From: Kistimonas sp964291505
GTDB taxonomy: Bacteria > Pseudomonadota > Gammaproteobacteria > Pseudomonadales > Endozoicomonadaceae
Assembly: GCA_964291505.2 (NCBI GenBank)
Contig: OZ220216.1
Span: 1,612,001 to 1,676,000, forward strand
Reading direction: 5' to 3'
DNA: 64,000 bases
Numbering within the stretch: the stretch's first letter is position 1; every line of letters starts with the position of its first letter. The notes below the pieces were generated by a model. It was given only the letters and a program-made list of their open reading frames with translations, did not search any database and was not told where the DNA came from. Below are positions 24,365 to 34,600 of the stretch, piece by piece. The position numbers and the translations under genes were made by a program.

Positions 24365-24997
24365 ATGGCTCAGTCAGATACTGTAGACCGAATACTGGAT
24401 GCCGCTGAATCCCTGTTCGCAGAGAAGGGATTTGCTGAGACATCGCTACGGACAATTACCAGCAAGGCCGGCGTGAATCTTGCGGCTGTCAATTATCACT
24501 TTGGCTCCAAGAAGGCTTTGATACAGGCGGTATTTACCCGTTTTCTGGATCCCTTCTGTGCCCGGTTGGCAGAAGAAGTTTCTAAAATTCCCAAAGATAA
24601 AGAGCCGTCACTGGAAGAGTTACTTCGCTTGCTGGTCGACCAGATTCTTGCGACAAAACCTCGCGGGGAGAAGGATTTGGCGGTCTTTATGCGGCTGCTG
24701 GCGTTGGCGTTTACTGAAACACAGGGGCATCTGCGGCGTTATTTGCAGGATATTTATGGTGATGTACTCTCCGGTTATTTGAAGCTGGTTGTTGCAGCCT
24801 CGCCGGCCTTGCCACGTAACGAACTGTTCTGGCGTATCCACTTCATGATGGGAACAGTGATTTTCTCCATGTCAGGTTTTGAAGCGCTCAAGTCGATTGC
24901 TGACTATGAATACGGAGAAAAAGCCACGATCGAGAAAACCCTGCACCGGATGGAGCCTTTCCTCGCGGCAGCCATGCGTGCCCAGCTAGATTCATAA
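24365..24997 (+). CDS. psrA: TetR-family regulator PsrA
   Basis: 210-aa regulator. The N-terminal TetR helix-turn-helix (ILDAAESLFAEKGFAETSLR, then ITSKAGVNLAAVNYHFGSKKAL) is nearly identical to Pseudomonas PsrA, and the ligand domain keeps FMRLLALAF, ELFWRIHFMMG and FSMSGFEAL. PsrA senses long-chain fatty acids, represses fad genes and itself, and activates rpoS in pseudomonads. It is divergent from lexA, as in Pseudomonas. ATG at 24365 has no clear Shine-Dalgarno sequence, only weak AAGA. Confidence 0.93.
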   Translation: MAQSDTVDRILDAAESLFAEKGFAETSLRTITSKAGVNLAAVNYHFGSKKALIQAVFTRFLDPFCARLAEEVSKIPKDKEPSLEELLRLLVDQILATKPRGEKDLAVFMRLLALAFTETQGHLRRYLQDIYGDVLSGYLKLVVAASPALPRNELFWRIHFMMGTVIFSMSGFEALKSIADYEYGEKATIEKTLHRMEPFLAAAMRAQLDS

Positions 24998-25052
24998 GTC
25001 GTAACCGGTAATACTGTGATGGTTGACCATTACTCGTATTCATCGGTTACCT

Positions 25053-25532
25053 ATGCATATCACCATTCATATTGCTTCTCAGGAACTTGTTCTTCATTCG
25101 CCAGACGGTGATCGTATCTATTCCATCTCTTCAGGCTCTAATGGTGTTGGCCAGGAGAATGGAAGTTATCAGACACCGTTGGGAAAACACATTATCCGTG
25201 CACGAATTGGTGAAGGGCTCCCCGAGAATGCGGTTCTGGTGGGGCGACGATTCACGGGTGAAATCTATTGTCCTGAATTAAGAGCTCAGTATCCTGAGCG
25301 CAGGGATTGGATTCTGACCCGTATTCTCTGGCTAAGTGGGCTTGAACCAGGCTTTAACCGGCATGGTAGCGTTGATACCATGCGTCGGTATATTTATATT
25401 CACGGTTCGCCAGATACCGCCGAGATGGGTAAACCTGGTTCCCGTGGCTGCATTCGCATGCATAATCGCGATATTCTTGATCTGTTTCCCCGGACTGCGC
25501 CGGGTATGTCCGTCACCATTCTTGAAAACTGA
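25053..25532 (+). CDS. L,D-transpeptidase (YkuD domain)
   Basis: 159-aa protein that is almost entirely one YkuD domain. The catalytic motif is His118 (YIHGSP) followed by Cys133 in GSRGCIRM. These enzymes cross-link peptidoglycan at meso-diaminopimelate or attach lipoproteins. No signal peptide is visible from the ATG at 25053, nor with the in-frame TTG at 25023, although the family usually works in the periplasm; either it acts in the cytoplasm or export is not obvious. It sits 15 bp before nagZ, another cell-wall gene. Confidence 0.88.
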   Translation: MHITIHIASQELVLHSPDGDRIYSISSGSNGVGQENGSYQTPLGKHIIRARIGEGLPENAVLVGRRFTGEIYCPELRAQYPERRDWILTRILWLSGLEPGFNRHGSVDTMRRYIYIHGSPDTAEMGKPGSRGCIRMHNRDILDLFPRTAPGMSVTILEN

Positions 25533-25547
25533 TACTGGAGTATTCCC

Positions 25548-26582
25548 ATGACACAGGGCGTCCTGATGCTGGACCTGAAAGGCCTTCATCCTGACAGTGT
25601 TGAAATTGACCGGTTGTCCAAGGCGTCAGTGGGGGGCGTGATTCTTTTTTCACGAAATTACCAGGATGCTGATCAGTTACGGCAACTGGTTGCCGCCATT
25701 CGGTCGGTCAGGCCGGATATGCTGATAACGGTTGACCAGGAGGGTGGGAGAGTTCAGCGTTTTCGCGGAGAACCGTTCACGCGATTACCGCCAATGGGGG
25801 TGCTTGGCGACTTGTATCAGTCCGCTGATCCGCAGAGTGCGATTGATCTTGCCAGGGAGTGCGGCTGGCTTATGGCCAGTGAGGTTCGGGCTTTTGATAT
25901 TGATCTTTCTCTCGCGCCGGTTCTGGATCTTGATCGGGGTTTGTCCCGTGCCATAGGGGATCGATCGTTCGGTGCCGTTCCTGAGTTTGTTATCCCGCTG
26001 GCGAGTGCATTTGTAGAAGGAATGCATGAGGTGGGCATGGCTGCCACGGGCAAGCATTTTCCCGGACATGGGGGTGTTTCTGCAGATTCTCATATCGCTT
26101 TACCCAGGGATACGCGTACGCTCGAGGAGCTTGAAGCTGATCTCAGTGTATTCAAGGCGATGATTGGACAAGGTGTTGAGGCAATGATGCCTGCCCACGT
26201 CGCCTTTACTGCCTTTGATAATGTACCTGCCGGATTTTCTCCTTACTGGCTGCAGCAAGTGTTACGGGGCCAGCTTGGTTTTGAGGGTGTTGTCTTTAGT
26301 GATTGCCTCAATATGGCTGCCGCCAGTATTTCTGGTGGTTTTCCGGCCAGAGCCAAAGCCGCTCTCGACGCGGGTTGTGACATGATACTGGTCTGCAATA
26401 ATCAGGATGGCGCACAGGAGGTGGTAGACTGGCTTGAAAGTGAACCAAGAGAGGCCAGTTCTCGGTTGTCCCGGTTGAGAGCAACTCAGGCGGTTGATTT
26501 AACGGTGTTGATAAATTCCGAGCGCCGACAGGACTGTCGGAAACGACTTGAGGCGCTGGTCGATGAAGGATTATGGCGGTGA
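25548..26582 (+). CDS. nagZ: Beta-N-acetylhexosaminidase NagZ
   Basis: 344-aa cytoplasmic GH3 enzyme that removes GlcNAc from anhydromuropeptides during peptidoglycan recycling. The His/Asp acid-base loop KHFPGHGGVSADSH and the nucleophile Asp252 (VVFSDCLNM) are present, with the substrate motif TVDQEGGRVQRF near residue 60. A GGAG-type site precedes the ATG. The gene overlaps the mscS-like gene by 10 nt. Its product acts on material released by Slt, encoded at 2190-4130. Confidence 0.95.
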   Translation: MTQGVLMLDLKGLHPDSVEIDRLSKASVGGVILFSRNYQDADQLRQLVAAIRSVRPDMLITVDQEGGRVQRFRGEPFTRLPPMGVLGDLYQSADPQSAIDLARECGWLMASEVRAFDIDLSLAPVLDLDRGLSRAIGDRSFGAVPEFVIPLASAFVEGMHEVGMAATGKHFPGHGGVSADSHIALPRDTRTLEELEADLSVFKAMIGQGVEAMMPAHVAFTAFDNVPAGFSPYWLQQVLRGQLGFEGVVFSDCLNMAAASISGGFPARAKAALDAGCDMILVCNNQDGAQEVVDWLESEPREASSRLSRLRATQAVDLTVLINSERRQDCRKRLEALVDEGLWR

Positions 26583-27706
26583 TTGATTATGAGGCGCTGT
26601 TTCGGTTCATACAGGATCGCGATGGCTGGATTTTTCATATCGGTTTAATTTTGCTGGCAACCCTCGCTGTGCATGGATTAATGCAGGTGGTGTTGAAGCG
26701 GCTTGAGGCAGGTTTTGCCCGAACCACTACGTTGTGGGACGATGCGTTTATCCTGGCGTTGAGAACTCCGGTTTTACTCATTATCTGGGTGGCAGGTATC
26801 TCTTTTGCCGGTGATGTTGCCCAGAATGAGACCGGTGCTGCCATCTTCAAGGCGATTGATTCGATTAGGGATCTGATTGTCATTGTGGTTGTGAGCTGGT
26901 TCTGCATTCGCTTTATTCGTGAGGTGGAGCGGAAGATTCTATCGAATACAACCAGCACTCGGCATCTTGATGAAACGACGGCTCAGGCGTTGAGCAAGCT
27001 ACTGAAAGCTGTAGTGATCATTGCTGCTGTGCTGGTAGCCATGCAGACCCGCGGTTTCAGTATTTCCGGATTGCTGGCCTTTGGTGGTGTAGGCGGACTC
27101 GCCGTAGGGTTTGCGGCAAAAGATATGCTCGCCAACTTCTTCGGCGGTTTCATGATTTATCTGGATCGACCGTTCAAGGTAGGGGATTGGATACGGTCTC
27201 CGGATAAGAATATCGAAGGCGTGGTTGAGTACATAGGTTGGCGCCAGACACGTATACGGACATTTGATCAACGACCTCTCTATGTGCCCAATGCGACATT
27301 TAGCAGTATTTCGGTCGAAAACCCATCACGCATGCGTAACCGGAGAATTAATGAAGTCATCGGTATTCGCTACCGGGATGCCCATTGTATTACCCAGATA
27401 CTGGATGATATCAGGGATTATCTGGCCAATAATCCTGAAATAGCTAAAGACAGAACATTGATGGTCAACTTTACCCGTTTCGGCGGATCGTCCCTTGATT
27501 TCTTTATCTACTGTTTCACTAAGACGACCGATTGGGTCATGTTTGAACAGATCAAGGAAAATGTGTTGTTAAGAATTATGACCATCATTCATTCCCATGG
27601 TGCTGATATCGCCTTTCCTACCACTACGCTGGATATTCCTGACCCTTTGCCTATGAGTGTGCAGGATGATACGCCAGAAGAGCCTGTAGAAGGTGATGCA
27701 TCATGA
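26573..27706 (+). CDS. Mechanosensitive ion channel, MscS family
   Basis: 377-aa inner-membrane channel. Four or so helices lie in the first 180 residues. The pore helix motif is LLAFGGVGGLAVGFAAKDMLANFFGG (about 165-190), followed by the beta domain RPFKVGDWI and the cytoplasmic vestibule. It is longer than E. coli MscS (286) and resembles YnaI/MscM-size members. It opens on membrane tension to release solutes under hypo-osmotic shock. It overlaps nagZ by 10 nt and the next gene by 4 nt. Confidence 0.92.
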   Translation: MAVIDYEALFRFIQDRDGWIFHIGLILLATLAVHGLMQVVLKRLEAGFARTTTLWDDAFILALRTPVLLIIWVAGISFAGDVAQNETGAAIFKAIDSIRDLIVIVVVSWFCIRFIREVERKILSNTTSTRHLDETTAQALSKLLKAVVIIAAVLVAMQTRGFSISGLLAFGGVGGLAVGFAAKDMLANFFGGFMIYLDRPFKVGDWIRSPDKNIEGVVEYIGWRQTRIRTFDQRPLYVPNATFSSISVENPSRMRNRRINEVIGIRYRDAHCITQILDDIRDYLANNPEIAKDRTLMVNFTRFGGSSLDFFIYCFTKTTDWVMFEQIKENVLLRIMTIIHSHGADIAFPTTTLDIPDPLPMSVQDDTPEEPVEGDAS

Positions 27707-28437
27707 GTATGACAGCGATTATTGGTGGTACCGGATTAACAGAACTGGACGGGTTAAACATCCAGCGAAAGGAGATTCTCGAAACATGCTGGGGGGCTGT
27801 GTCGGCACCGGTGCTGATCGGGGACTTCCATGGTCATGAAGTGGTATTTTTAGCACGCCATGCGCCAGATCACTCCCTGCCGCCGCATAAAATTAACTAC
27901 CGCGCCAATATTCAGGCGTTAGAGATGCTGGGTGTTGATCGGATTATTGCTGTTAATGCGGTCGGGGGGATCACGGAAAGCATGGGAAGCGGAGTCATTT
28001 GTATCCCGGACCAGATCATTGATTACACCTCTAATCGTGAGCATACCTTTTTCAGTGATGAATTTGAGGTGACCAACCATATCGATTTCACCATGCCCTA
28101 TGATGAAAAGCTGCGACAGTTACTGATTCAAGGTGCGATTCAAGCAGGGCTGGACATCCGGGAGGGTGGGGTTTATGGCTGCTTCAATGGACCAAGACTG
28201 GAAACGGCAGCTGAAATTCGGCGGATGGAGCGCGATGGGTGTGATCTTACTGGTATGACAGGCATGCCTGAGGCCGCTTTAGCTCGGGAGCTTGGGTTGC
28301 CATATGCCTCGATCTGTCTTGTGGTGAATCGTGCAGCCGGTAAAGCGATCGGTGAGATTACTATCAATGCCATGCGTCAGGTGCTGGTAGAAGGTATGCA
28401 GAAAGTCAGGCAGTTAATTGCGGCGTCACTAATTTAA
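27703..28437 (+). CDS. S-methyl-5'-thioinosine phosphorylase (MTAP/PNP family)
   Basis: 244-aa nucleoside phosphorylase. The phosphate-binding start IIGGTGL, RHAPDHSLPPHKINYRAN and the substrate loop MTGMPEAALARELGLPYA are seen. The neighbourhood (nagZ upstream) matches P. aeruginosa PA3004, shown to prefer methylthioinosine over methylthioadenosine. That preference is inferred here; plain MTA phosphorylase is the alternative. It salvages purine and methylthioribose from polyamine or homoserine-lactone synthesis. ATG overlaps the mscS stop (ATGA). Confidence 0.85.
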   Translation: MSMTAIIGGTGLTELDGLNIQRKEILETCWGAVSAPVLIGDFHGHEVVFLARHAPDHSLPPHKINYRANIQALEMLGVDRIIAVNAVGGITESMGSGVICIPDQIIDYTSNREHTFFSDEFEVTNHIDFTMPYDEKLRQLLIQGAIQAGLDIREGGVYGCFNGPRLETAAEIRRMERDGCDLTGMTGMPEAALARELGLPYASICLVVNRAAGKAIGEITINAMRQVLVEGMQKVRQLIAASLI

Positions 28438-28502
28438 ACCCGATAAATGCTTGTTTTGGCCATAAAAACAATGAATTGACGAAAATTTGGCGGATTATCG
28501 AA

Positions 28503-28511
28503 TGCTATACT
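28503..28511 (+). promoter_or_regulatory. Candidate extended -10 promoter of the partner-switching operon
   Basis: TGCTATACT is an extended -10 element (TGn-TATACT) about 95 bp before the response-regulator gene. No good -35 box lies 17 bp upstream, which is common for extended -10 promoters. Confidence 0.4.
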
Positions 28512-28605
28512 GACAGTGTTTTAATGCATTCTTGAATCTGCTGCTACAGGAGGTGGTGGCGGGTTTAATACCGGTAATAGCTAACATTCGGAGTCGGCGA
28601 AGTAT

Positions 28606-29799
28606 ATGGATATTCTGATTGCCGAAGATGCCAGGGATCAACGCCTCCTGTTGTCCACCTTCATACGCAAATTAGGCCATACTGCTCACGAAGCGGAGGA
28701 TGGCCGTGAAGCGCTAGCCTGCCTTGAAAAGAACCCTCAGATTCGTGTTGTGATCAGTGACTGGATGATGCCGGAAATGGATGGCATTGAGCTGTGCAAG
28801 GCGATCCGCGGTCAGGACTTGGGCCATTATGTTTACTTCATATTGCTGACTGGCAACCAGGATCATGATGCGGTTGTTCAGGGTATGAGTATTGGGGCTG
28901 ATGATTTCCTGCATAAACCTGTCAATTTTCGTGAACTGGAAGCGCGTCTGAAGGCTGGTCTTCGAATTATTGAGCTTGAGCGTAAGCTCGAGGAGCGTAA
29001 CGAAGAGCTGGCCAAGGCCTTTGAGACCATCAAGAAAGACCTTGAATCCGCTGCCAATACTCAGGCAGAACTTCTGGTACAGCCCACGACCATTGATTCC
29101 GTCAGTTTTGACTGGTTTTTCAAGCCCAGCAAAATCATAGGCGGTGATATGTTTGGCTATTTCGCCCTGAGTGATGAACATGTTGCGTTTTATCAGCTGG
29201 ATGTTGCTGGGCATGGCATTCCATCTGCTTTGTTCTCTTTTACCCTGAATAACCTGATGGGAGATACCACAGGCAAGACTTCTCTGCTCAGGGAAGAAAC
29301 CATTGATGCGCCTTACTATCGTATTCTGGAACCCCATGAGGTGGTGAGCCGTCTTAATGACCGTTTCCAGACATCGGTGGAAAGCATGCTTTATTTCACC
29401 ATGGTCTACGGTGTCATCCATACGCCAACCGGAAAACTGACCATCAGTCATGCCGGGCATCCGCCAGCCATGTGGATGAGACCTTCAACCAGCGATGCGC
29501 ATTTTGTTGAAGGTGGCGGTGTGCCTATCGGCATGATCCCAGGCATGGCTTATGACACCCAGCAGATGCAGCTGTCACCCGGTGACCGGTTGTTTCTTTA
29601 TTCTGACGGCATTATCGAATGTGAAAACAGTCAGGGTGAAATGTTTGGTAAAGATAAGCTGAAAACCCTGCTGAAAGAATCGCAGACCTTGCCGATGAAG
29701 GACATGATTACGGCGGTTCAGAATCAGATCGAAGGCTGGCAGGGTAACGATCAGTTTGAGGACGATGTCACCTATCTGGTGGTGGAATGGAAGCCCTGA
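28606..29799 (+). CDS. Response regulator with PP2C (SpoIIE/RsbU-type) phosphatase domain
   Basis: 397-aa cytoplasmic protein. The REC receiver domain is residues 1-120 with phospho-acceptor Asp52 (VVISDWMMPEMDG) and Lys in LHKPVN. A coiled-coil linker covers about 122-150. The PP2C phosphatase domain covers about 165-397, with metal motifs GGDMFGYF, LDVAGHGIPSAL and SDGIIECEN. It should dephosphorylate the STAS protein encoded next, under control of an unidentified histidine kinase. First gene of a three-gene operon. Confidence 0.92.
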   Translation: MDILIAEDARDQRLLLSTFIRKLGHTAHEAEDGREALACLEKNPQIRVVISDWMMPEMDGIELCKAIRGQDLGHYVYFILLTGNQDHDAVVQGMSIGADDFLHKPVNFRELEARLKAGLRIIELERKLEERNEELAKAFETIKKDLESAANTQAELLVQPTTIDSVSFDWFFKPSKIIGGDMFGYFALSDEHVAFYQLDVAGHGIPSALFSFTLNNLMGDTTGKTSLLREETIDAPYYRILEPHEVVSRLNDRFQTSVESMLYFTMVYGVIHTPTGKLTISHAGHPPAMWMRPSTSDAHFVEGGGVPIGMIPGMAYDTQQMQLSPGDRLFLYSDGIIECENSQGEMFGKDKLKTLLKESQTLPMKDMITAVQNQIEGWQGNDQFEDDVTYLVVEWKP

Positions 29800-29828
29800 C
29801 AGAAAAGGATTAACAGAGGAGCGGGAGT

Positions 29829-30158
29829 ATGGGGTATAAAACCAGGCAGGAGGGCGATGCAACCGTTGTCACGGTAGAGGAAAGTCGCCTGGATGCGAGC
29901 CTTGCAGGGGGCTTCAAAGATTTTATGGTGGATCTGATTGATAGCGGTAACACGAATTTTGTTATCGATATCTCAGGTGTCAGTTTCATGGACAGTAGCG
30001 GTCTTGGCGCGATTGTTGCGGCGCTCAAGCAGGTGGGTGCTAACGGTTGTGTCAAGCTGGCTGGGCCTCAGAAAGCCGTCAGTGACCTCTTTGATCTGAC
30101 ATGCATGGATCGAATTTTTAAAATCTATGCTACTGTTGATGAAGCACTGAATGCGTAA
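29829..30158 (+). CDS. STAS-domain anti-sigma factor antagonist
   Basis: 109-aa SpoIIAA/RsbV-like protein. The phosphorylation site is the second Ser in MDSSGLGA (Ser57). In the unphosphorylated state such proteins bind their cognate kinase and free its target. AGAGGAGCGGG provides the ribosome site before the ATG at 29829. It sits 29 bp after the phosphatase gene and 30 bp before the kinase gene. Confidence 0.92.
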   Translation: MGYKTRQEGDATVVTVEESRLDASLAGGFKDFMVDLIDSGNTNFVIDISGVSFMDSSGLGAIVAALKQVGANGCVKLAGPQKAVSDLFDLTCMDRIFKIYATVDEALNA

Positions 30159-30188
30159 GTATTAAAACAAGAGAAAAGGCAGGTTTGC

Positions 30189-30629
30189 ATGGATCCGCGA
30201 ACCCAGACAATACAATTGCTCATTGACAGTCGACTGGAAGACACCGTGCTGGTCGCCATGGCCGTACGTGGCCTTTGTGCGATGACCGGTTTAACCGCTG
30301 AAGAAGTTAACCGTATTGAGCTCTGTGTTGTTGAAATCACCAATAACGCCATTGAGCATGCTTACAGTAGTGCTTCTGGTCATTCTGTCGAAGTAATGAT
30401 TAATCTCCGTACTGATGAAATGGAGATTGTGATTAGTGACTGGGGGCAGGCAATGGCTGCTGTGCAAAGTTCTGGTATGTCGGATATGCAGACTATAGCC
30501 GCTGCAGATCCTGAAAGTTGGAGTTGCAGCGGTCGAGGTCTTAACATCGTTGAGCAATTAATGGACGATGTCAGTTACATTTCATCCGATGGCAAGAACA
30601 GCTTCTATATGAGTAAAAAGCTCACTTAG
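30189..30629 (+). CDS. Anti-sigma regulatory factor (RsbW-like serine kinase)
   Basis: 146-aa GHKL ATPase of the RsbW/SpoIIAB type. The N-box is ELCVVEITNNAIEHAY (Glu and Asn for Mg-ATP). The G1 region carries ISDWGQAM and the G2 region CSGRGLNIVEQLMDDVSY. It should phosphorylate the STAS protein and bind a target such as a sigma factor or an output protein. No sigma factor is adjacent, so the target is unknown. Confidence 0.9.
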   Translation: MDPRTQTIQLLIDSRLEDTVLVAMAVRGLCAMTGLTAEEVNRIELCVVEITNNAIEHAYSSASGHSVEVMINLRTDEMEIVISDWGQAMAAVQSSGMSDMQTIAAADPESWSCSGRGLNIVEQLMDDVSYISSDGKNSFYMSKKLT

Positions 30630-30669
30630 CGCTGTTAATCACATCTTCAGATATCAAATTCTATCGTTA

Positions 30670-31587
30670 TCAAGCGCCCTCGCTCTTTGAAAGCTGTGCT
30701 TCAGCAGCACTATTCGATTTGACTTTCTTGGGTATTTCATAAGGTGTAATTGAGAGCAGGACGGCCAGTGACGGGCTATCGAAGTAATTGATGGTGTTTA
30801 ACTTCAATCGGCGAGTCTCTGTCATCAGTAGATTGCCGGTGTAGTGGGTGTCGATTGGCATTGCCAAGCCGCCAGTGCTGGAAGAGGTCATTAATAATTT
30901 ATCGTTTGTAGGCGACGCCAGCAGCTGATTGGTCAGCAGCAACTTATCCATTGGCAGGACCGGGTTCAGACGATTCAGCCAGAGCTGGGGTGCAGCGTGG
31001 ACAAAGCGGCGTGCAGAAAGTGTGATAATCCCTTCCAGTTCACTGTCATTCCCCACTCTTTGGCCGGCTTCGATATAAATGTGAGTAGGTTCACTATCCG
31101 CTTGGAGCGGCATACGCCAGCTGGCCTGGTAGAGCAGGCGATAATCGCGACTGCGTCTGATAGAGCCGGCTTCACTGTTGAGTTGCCCCAGGTTGTTGGG
31201 TAGTAGGATCAGCGGCTGTGTGGCGATATTGGGCTTTCTATCAAGCGGGATGCGTTTGGCGGAAGAGGCATAGGTTGCGTCATCCATGGCGGATGCATTC
31301 TTACGCTGATAAGTTGTCGGTGTTGGCTCTGGCAGGAATTCCTTGCCAACTGTCTGTTGTTCGACGGTATAAAGCTTCACAGCATCCAGCGGGAAGCGGT
31401 GTTCCGCAACTGATGGCCAGCGTTCGGCAGAGTCCATGGCTTTGTCCAGGCGGCTGATCACCAGCACATCGATCTGGTACCAGTCTTCCTCAGGGTTGGA
31501 AGAGGTCGGGTTGTCGGTGTTAGCGCTGCCGCCTGTAGCGATGGATAACAGCAGGCTGGTCAGCAAGAGTGTACGGAGTATCATCAT
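30670..31587 (-). CDS. CsiV-like periplasmic protein
   Basis: 305-aa secreted protein. The signal peptide is residues 1-22 or so (ILRTLLLTSLLLSIATGGSA). The mature start EEDWYQIDVLVISR fits the CsiV family, and the C-terminal half has HIYIEAGQRV and LMTETRRLKLNTINYFDSP. CsiV helps peptidoglycan synthesis in Vibrio by binding penicillin-binding partners; the role here is inferred. ATG at 31587 begins the signal peptide; GTG at 31641 is an alternative. It follows mfd on the same strand. Confidence 0.75.
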   Translation of the reverse strand: MMILRTLLLTSLLLSIATGGSANTDNPTSSNPEEDWYQIDVLVISRLDKAMDSAERWPSVAEHRFPLDAVKLYTVEQQTVGKEFLPEPTPTTYQRKNASAMDDATYASSAKRIPLDRKPNIATQPLILLPNNLGQLNSEAGSIRRSRDYRLLYQASWRMPLQADSEPTHIYIEAGQRVGNDSELEGIITLSARRFVHAAPQLWLNRLNPVLPMDKLLLTNQLLASPTNDKLLMTSSSTGGLAMPIDTHYTGNLLMTETRRLKLNTINYFDSPSLAVLLSITPYEIPKKVKSNSAAEAQLSKSEGA

Positions 31588-31643
31588 TATGGCGATGTCA
31601 CTTTTAATAGTGTCAAACGATTGATTGCCGGCGACTCTCACTA

Positions 31644-34600
31644 TCAGGCCGACAGAGAGAGTTCTTCCAACAGATTTTGTGTGATTTGCAGGCGTTGCTC
31701 AACCGTTTCCATGGGGGTTGAGTATTTCAGGGTTGATGCGCCCTGCAGGCGATAGCGTTGAGGCTCACGCTGAACCATACGGACCAGCTTCATTGGATCA
31801 ACGTTAGGTGTCGTTGAAAAATCAATGGTGCCGGTTTTTTCGCCGGTATCTATCCGGTCAATCCCCAGCTTCTGGGCCAATAGTTTGAGTTCAGTTACCC
31901 GGAACAGGTATTTGACCGGGTTTGGCAGCAGCCCAAAACGGTCGATCATCTCTACCTGCAGCTCTCTTAGTGTTGCGCTGTTTGAAGCGGAGGCAATACG
32001 TTTATAGAGCACGAGTCGTGTATGAACGTCGGGTATATAGTCATCCGGAATGAGTGCTGGTAAGCGAAGATTGATATCGGTGTGGGTGGCCAGCGGTTTT
32101 TCCGGATCTGGCGTGCGACTGTGACGGATATCATCGACAGCACGTTCCAACATTTCCATATAAAGGGTAAAACCGACAGTTTGGATCTGACCGGACTGTT
32201 CGTCGCCCAGCAGTTCGCCAGCGCCCCGGATTTCCATGTCATGGGTGGCCAGCGTAAAGCCCATACCCAGGTCGCCGGCCTGCTCAATGGCTTCCAGTCG
32301 TTTGACCGCATCGGCTGTCATACTCCTGCGATTGGGCGTCATTAGATAAGCGTAAGCCTGGTGGTGCGACCGACCAACCCGGCCACGGAGCTGGTGTAGC
32401 TGGGCCAGGCCAAATTTGTCGGCGCGATCAATGATGATCGTATTGGCGCTGGGAATGTCAATCCCGGTCTCAATGATCGTTGTGCAAACAAGTACGTTGT
32501 GGCGCTTGTGATAGAAATCCTGCATGACCTGTTCCAGCTCCCGCTCACGCATCTGGCCGTGGCCAATGGCGACTCGGGCTTCTGGCAGCATTTCCTGAAG
32601 ATCGCTGGCAACCTTTTCAATAGTTTTGACTTCATTATGCAGGTAATAGACCTGGCCACCACGGAGCAGCTCCCTGAGTATGGCTTCCTTGATCAGAATG
32701 CTGTCTGCTTCCCTGACAAAGGTTTTGACCGCAAGTCTTCGTGCTGGAGGCGTTGCAATAATACTCAGATCACGCATATTCGCCATGGCCATGTTGAGGG
32801 TTCGCGGAATCGGGGTGGCGGTCAGTGTCAGAATGTCCACTTCAGACCGGAGTGACTTGAGTTTTTCTTTTTGTCTGACACCAAAGCGGTGTTCTTCATC
32901 AATGATCAGTAACCCGATATTTTTGAAGGTGGTATCTTCTTGAAGCAGCTTGTGGGTGCCAATAATGATGTCAATGGCACCTTCCGCGAGGCCATTTTTC
33001 AATTCGCCGATTTGCTTGGCCGTTTTGAAACGGGACATAACTTCCACTTTCACTGGCCAGTCGGCAAACCGATCCCGGAAGCTTTCGAAATGCTGTTGTG
33101 CTAGGAGGGTGGTGGGTACGAGTACTGCGACCTGGCGGCTGTTGTGAACAGCCATAAATGCGGCACGCATGGCGACTTCGGTTTTGCCAAAGCCCACATC
33201 ACCGCAGATCAGGCGATCCATCGGCCGGTCTGCCATCATGTCGCGAACCACTGCCTGAATAGAGACTTCCTGATCTGGCGTTTCCTCAAAGGGGAAGGTA
33301 GAGGAAAATATTTGGTAATCTGCGCCGGGATCAGTGCAGGCAAAACCGGATTGGGCCTCCCGGCGTGCATAAATATCCAGTAATTCTGCGGCTGCATCGC
33401 GAGCTTTTTCTGCTGCTTTCTGGCGTGCTTTGCTCCATTGTTCTGTACCGAGGCGGTTGATGGGGGCTAATTGATCATCGGCGCCACTGTAGCGGGATAC
33501 CAGATGCAGGGATGACACTGGTACATAGAGTTTGGCTTCGTCCGCATACTCTATTGTCAGAAATTCCTGGGGCTGGTTGTTCAGGTCAATCGTTTGCAGG
33601 CCTCGGTAACGGCCTATACCGTGATCAAGATGAACGACGGGGGCGCCAATGCTGAGCTCGCCAAGATTACGGATGGCGAGGTCGGTTTCATCCGTCGCTT
33701 TTTTCCGACGTCGGCGCTGCATGACCTGACCGCCGAGCAATTGTGTTTCAGTAAGGAGTAGTGTGTTGTCTTCATCCAGCCATACAGCCGAATCAATAGG
33801 GGCGGTTGTGATGGAGAAGGAGGAATCTGACGCAAGGAAATCATGCCACCCAGAAGCAGGTTCAGGTCTTAAACTGTGCCGGTTCAGGAGTTCAGTCAGG
33901 TTTTCGCGCCGACCTGCTGATTCCGCGCAGAGGAGCACTCGGTTGGCATCACGCATCAGGGTTTGAAGTGCTGCGAGAGGTTTACTGGATTTGTGGTCAA
34001 CCTCGACAACCGGTACAGATCGAACTGGCAGGTCATGATGGCCTGTCTTATTAGGCACTGAATTATTCTCAAGCTGTATTCTCGGCAATGCCTTGCACTG
34101 CCGGAACAGCGCTTCATCGGCAAGAAAGATATCAGCTGGTGGAAGAATCGGGCGTGAAGGATCCACTTTACGGCTCTCGTACCGACTGTTCAGGTCATCC
34201 CTGAAATGGGTGATTGCCGGCTGGATGTCACCGGTGGTGATCAGCAGGGTGTTATCCGGCAGGTAGTCGAACAAGGAAGCGGTCTCTCCGAAGAACAGGG
34301 AGAGATAGTATTCGGCTCCCGGTGATGCCAGCCCTCGGCTCAAGTCCAGGTAGAGCGGGCAGTCACGGTAATCGACATCGAAGCGACTGCGGAACGCCTG
34401 TTTAAAGTGGGTAATGGCGTCAGGTGTCAGCGGATATTCCCGGGCAGGTAGCAGATTAATACGCTCAACCTGCTCAACGGAGCGCTGGGTTTCCGGATCA
34501 AAGGTTCTTAAGGTGTCAATCTCATCATCAAACAGATCAATCCGGAAGGGGGTGTTGCTGCCCATGGGAAAGATGTCGATGATGGAGCCACGCATGGCGT

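Noticed and set aside
28714..29460. 248-codon open frame antisense to the REC-PP2C gene
   Set aside because: Sense frame has full REC and PP2C motifs; antisense frame has none.
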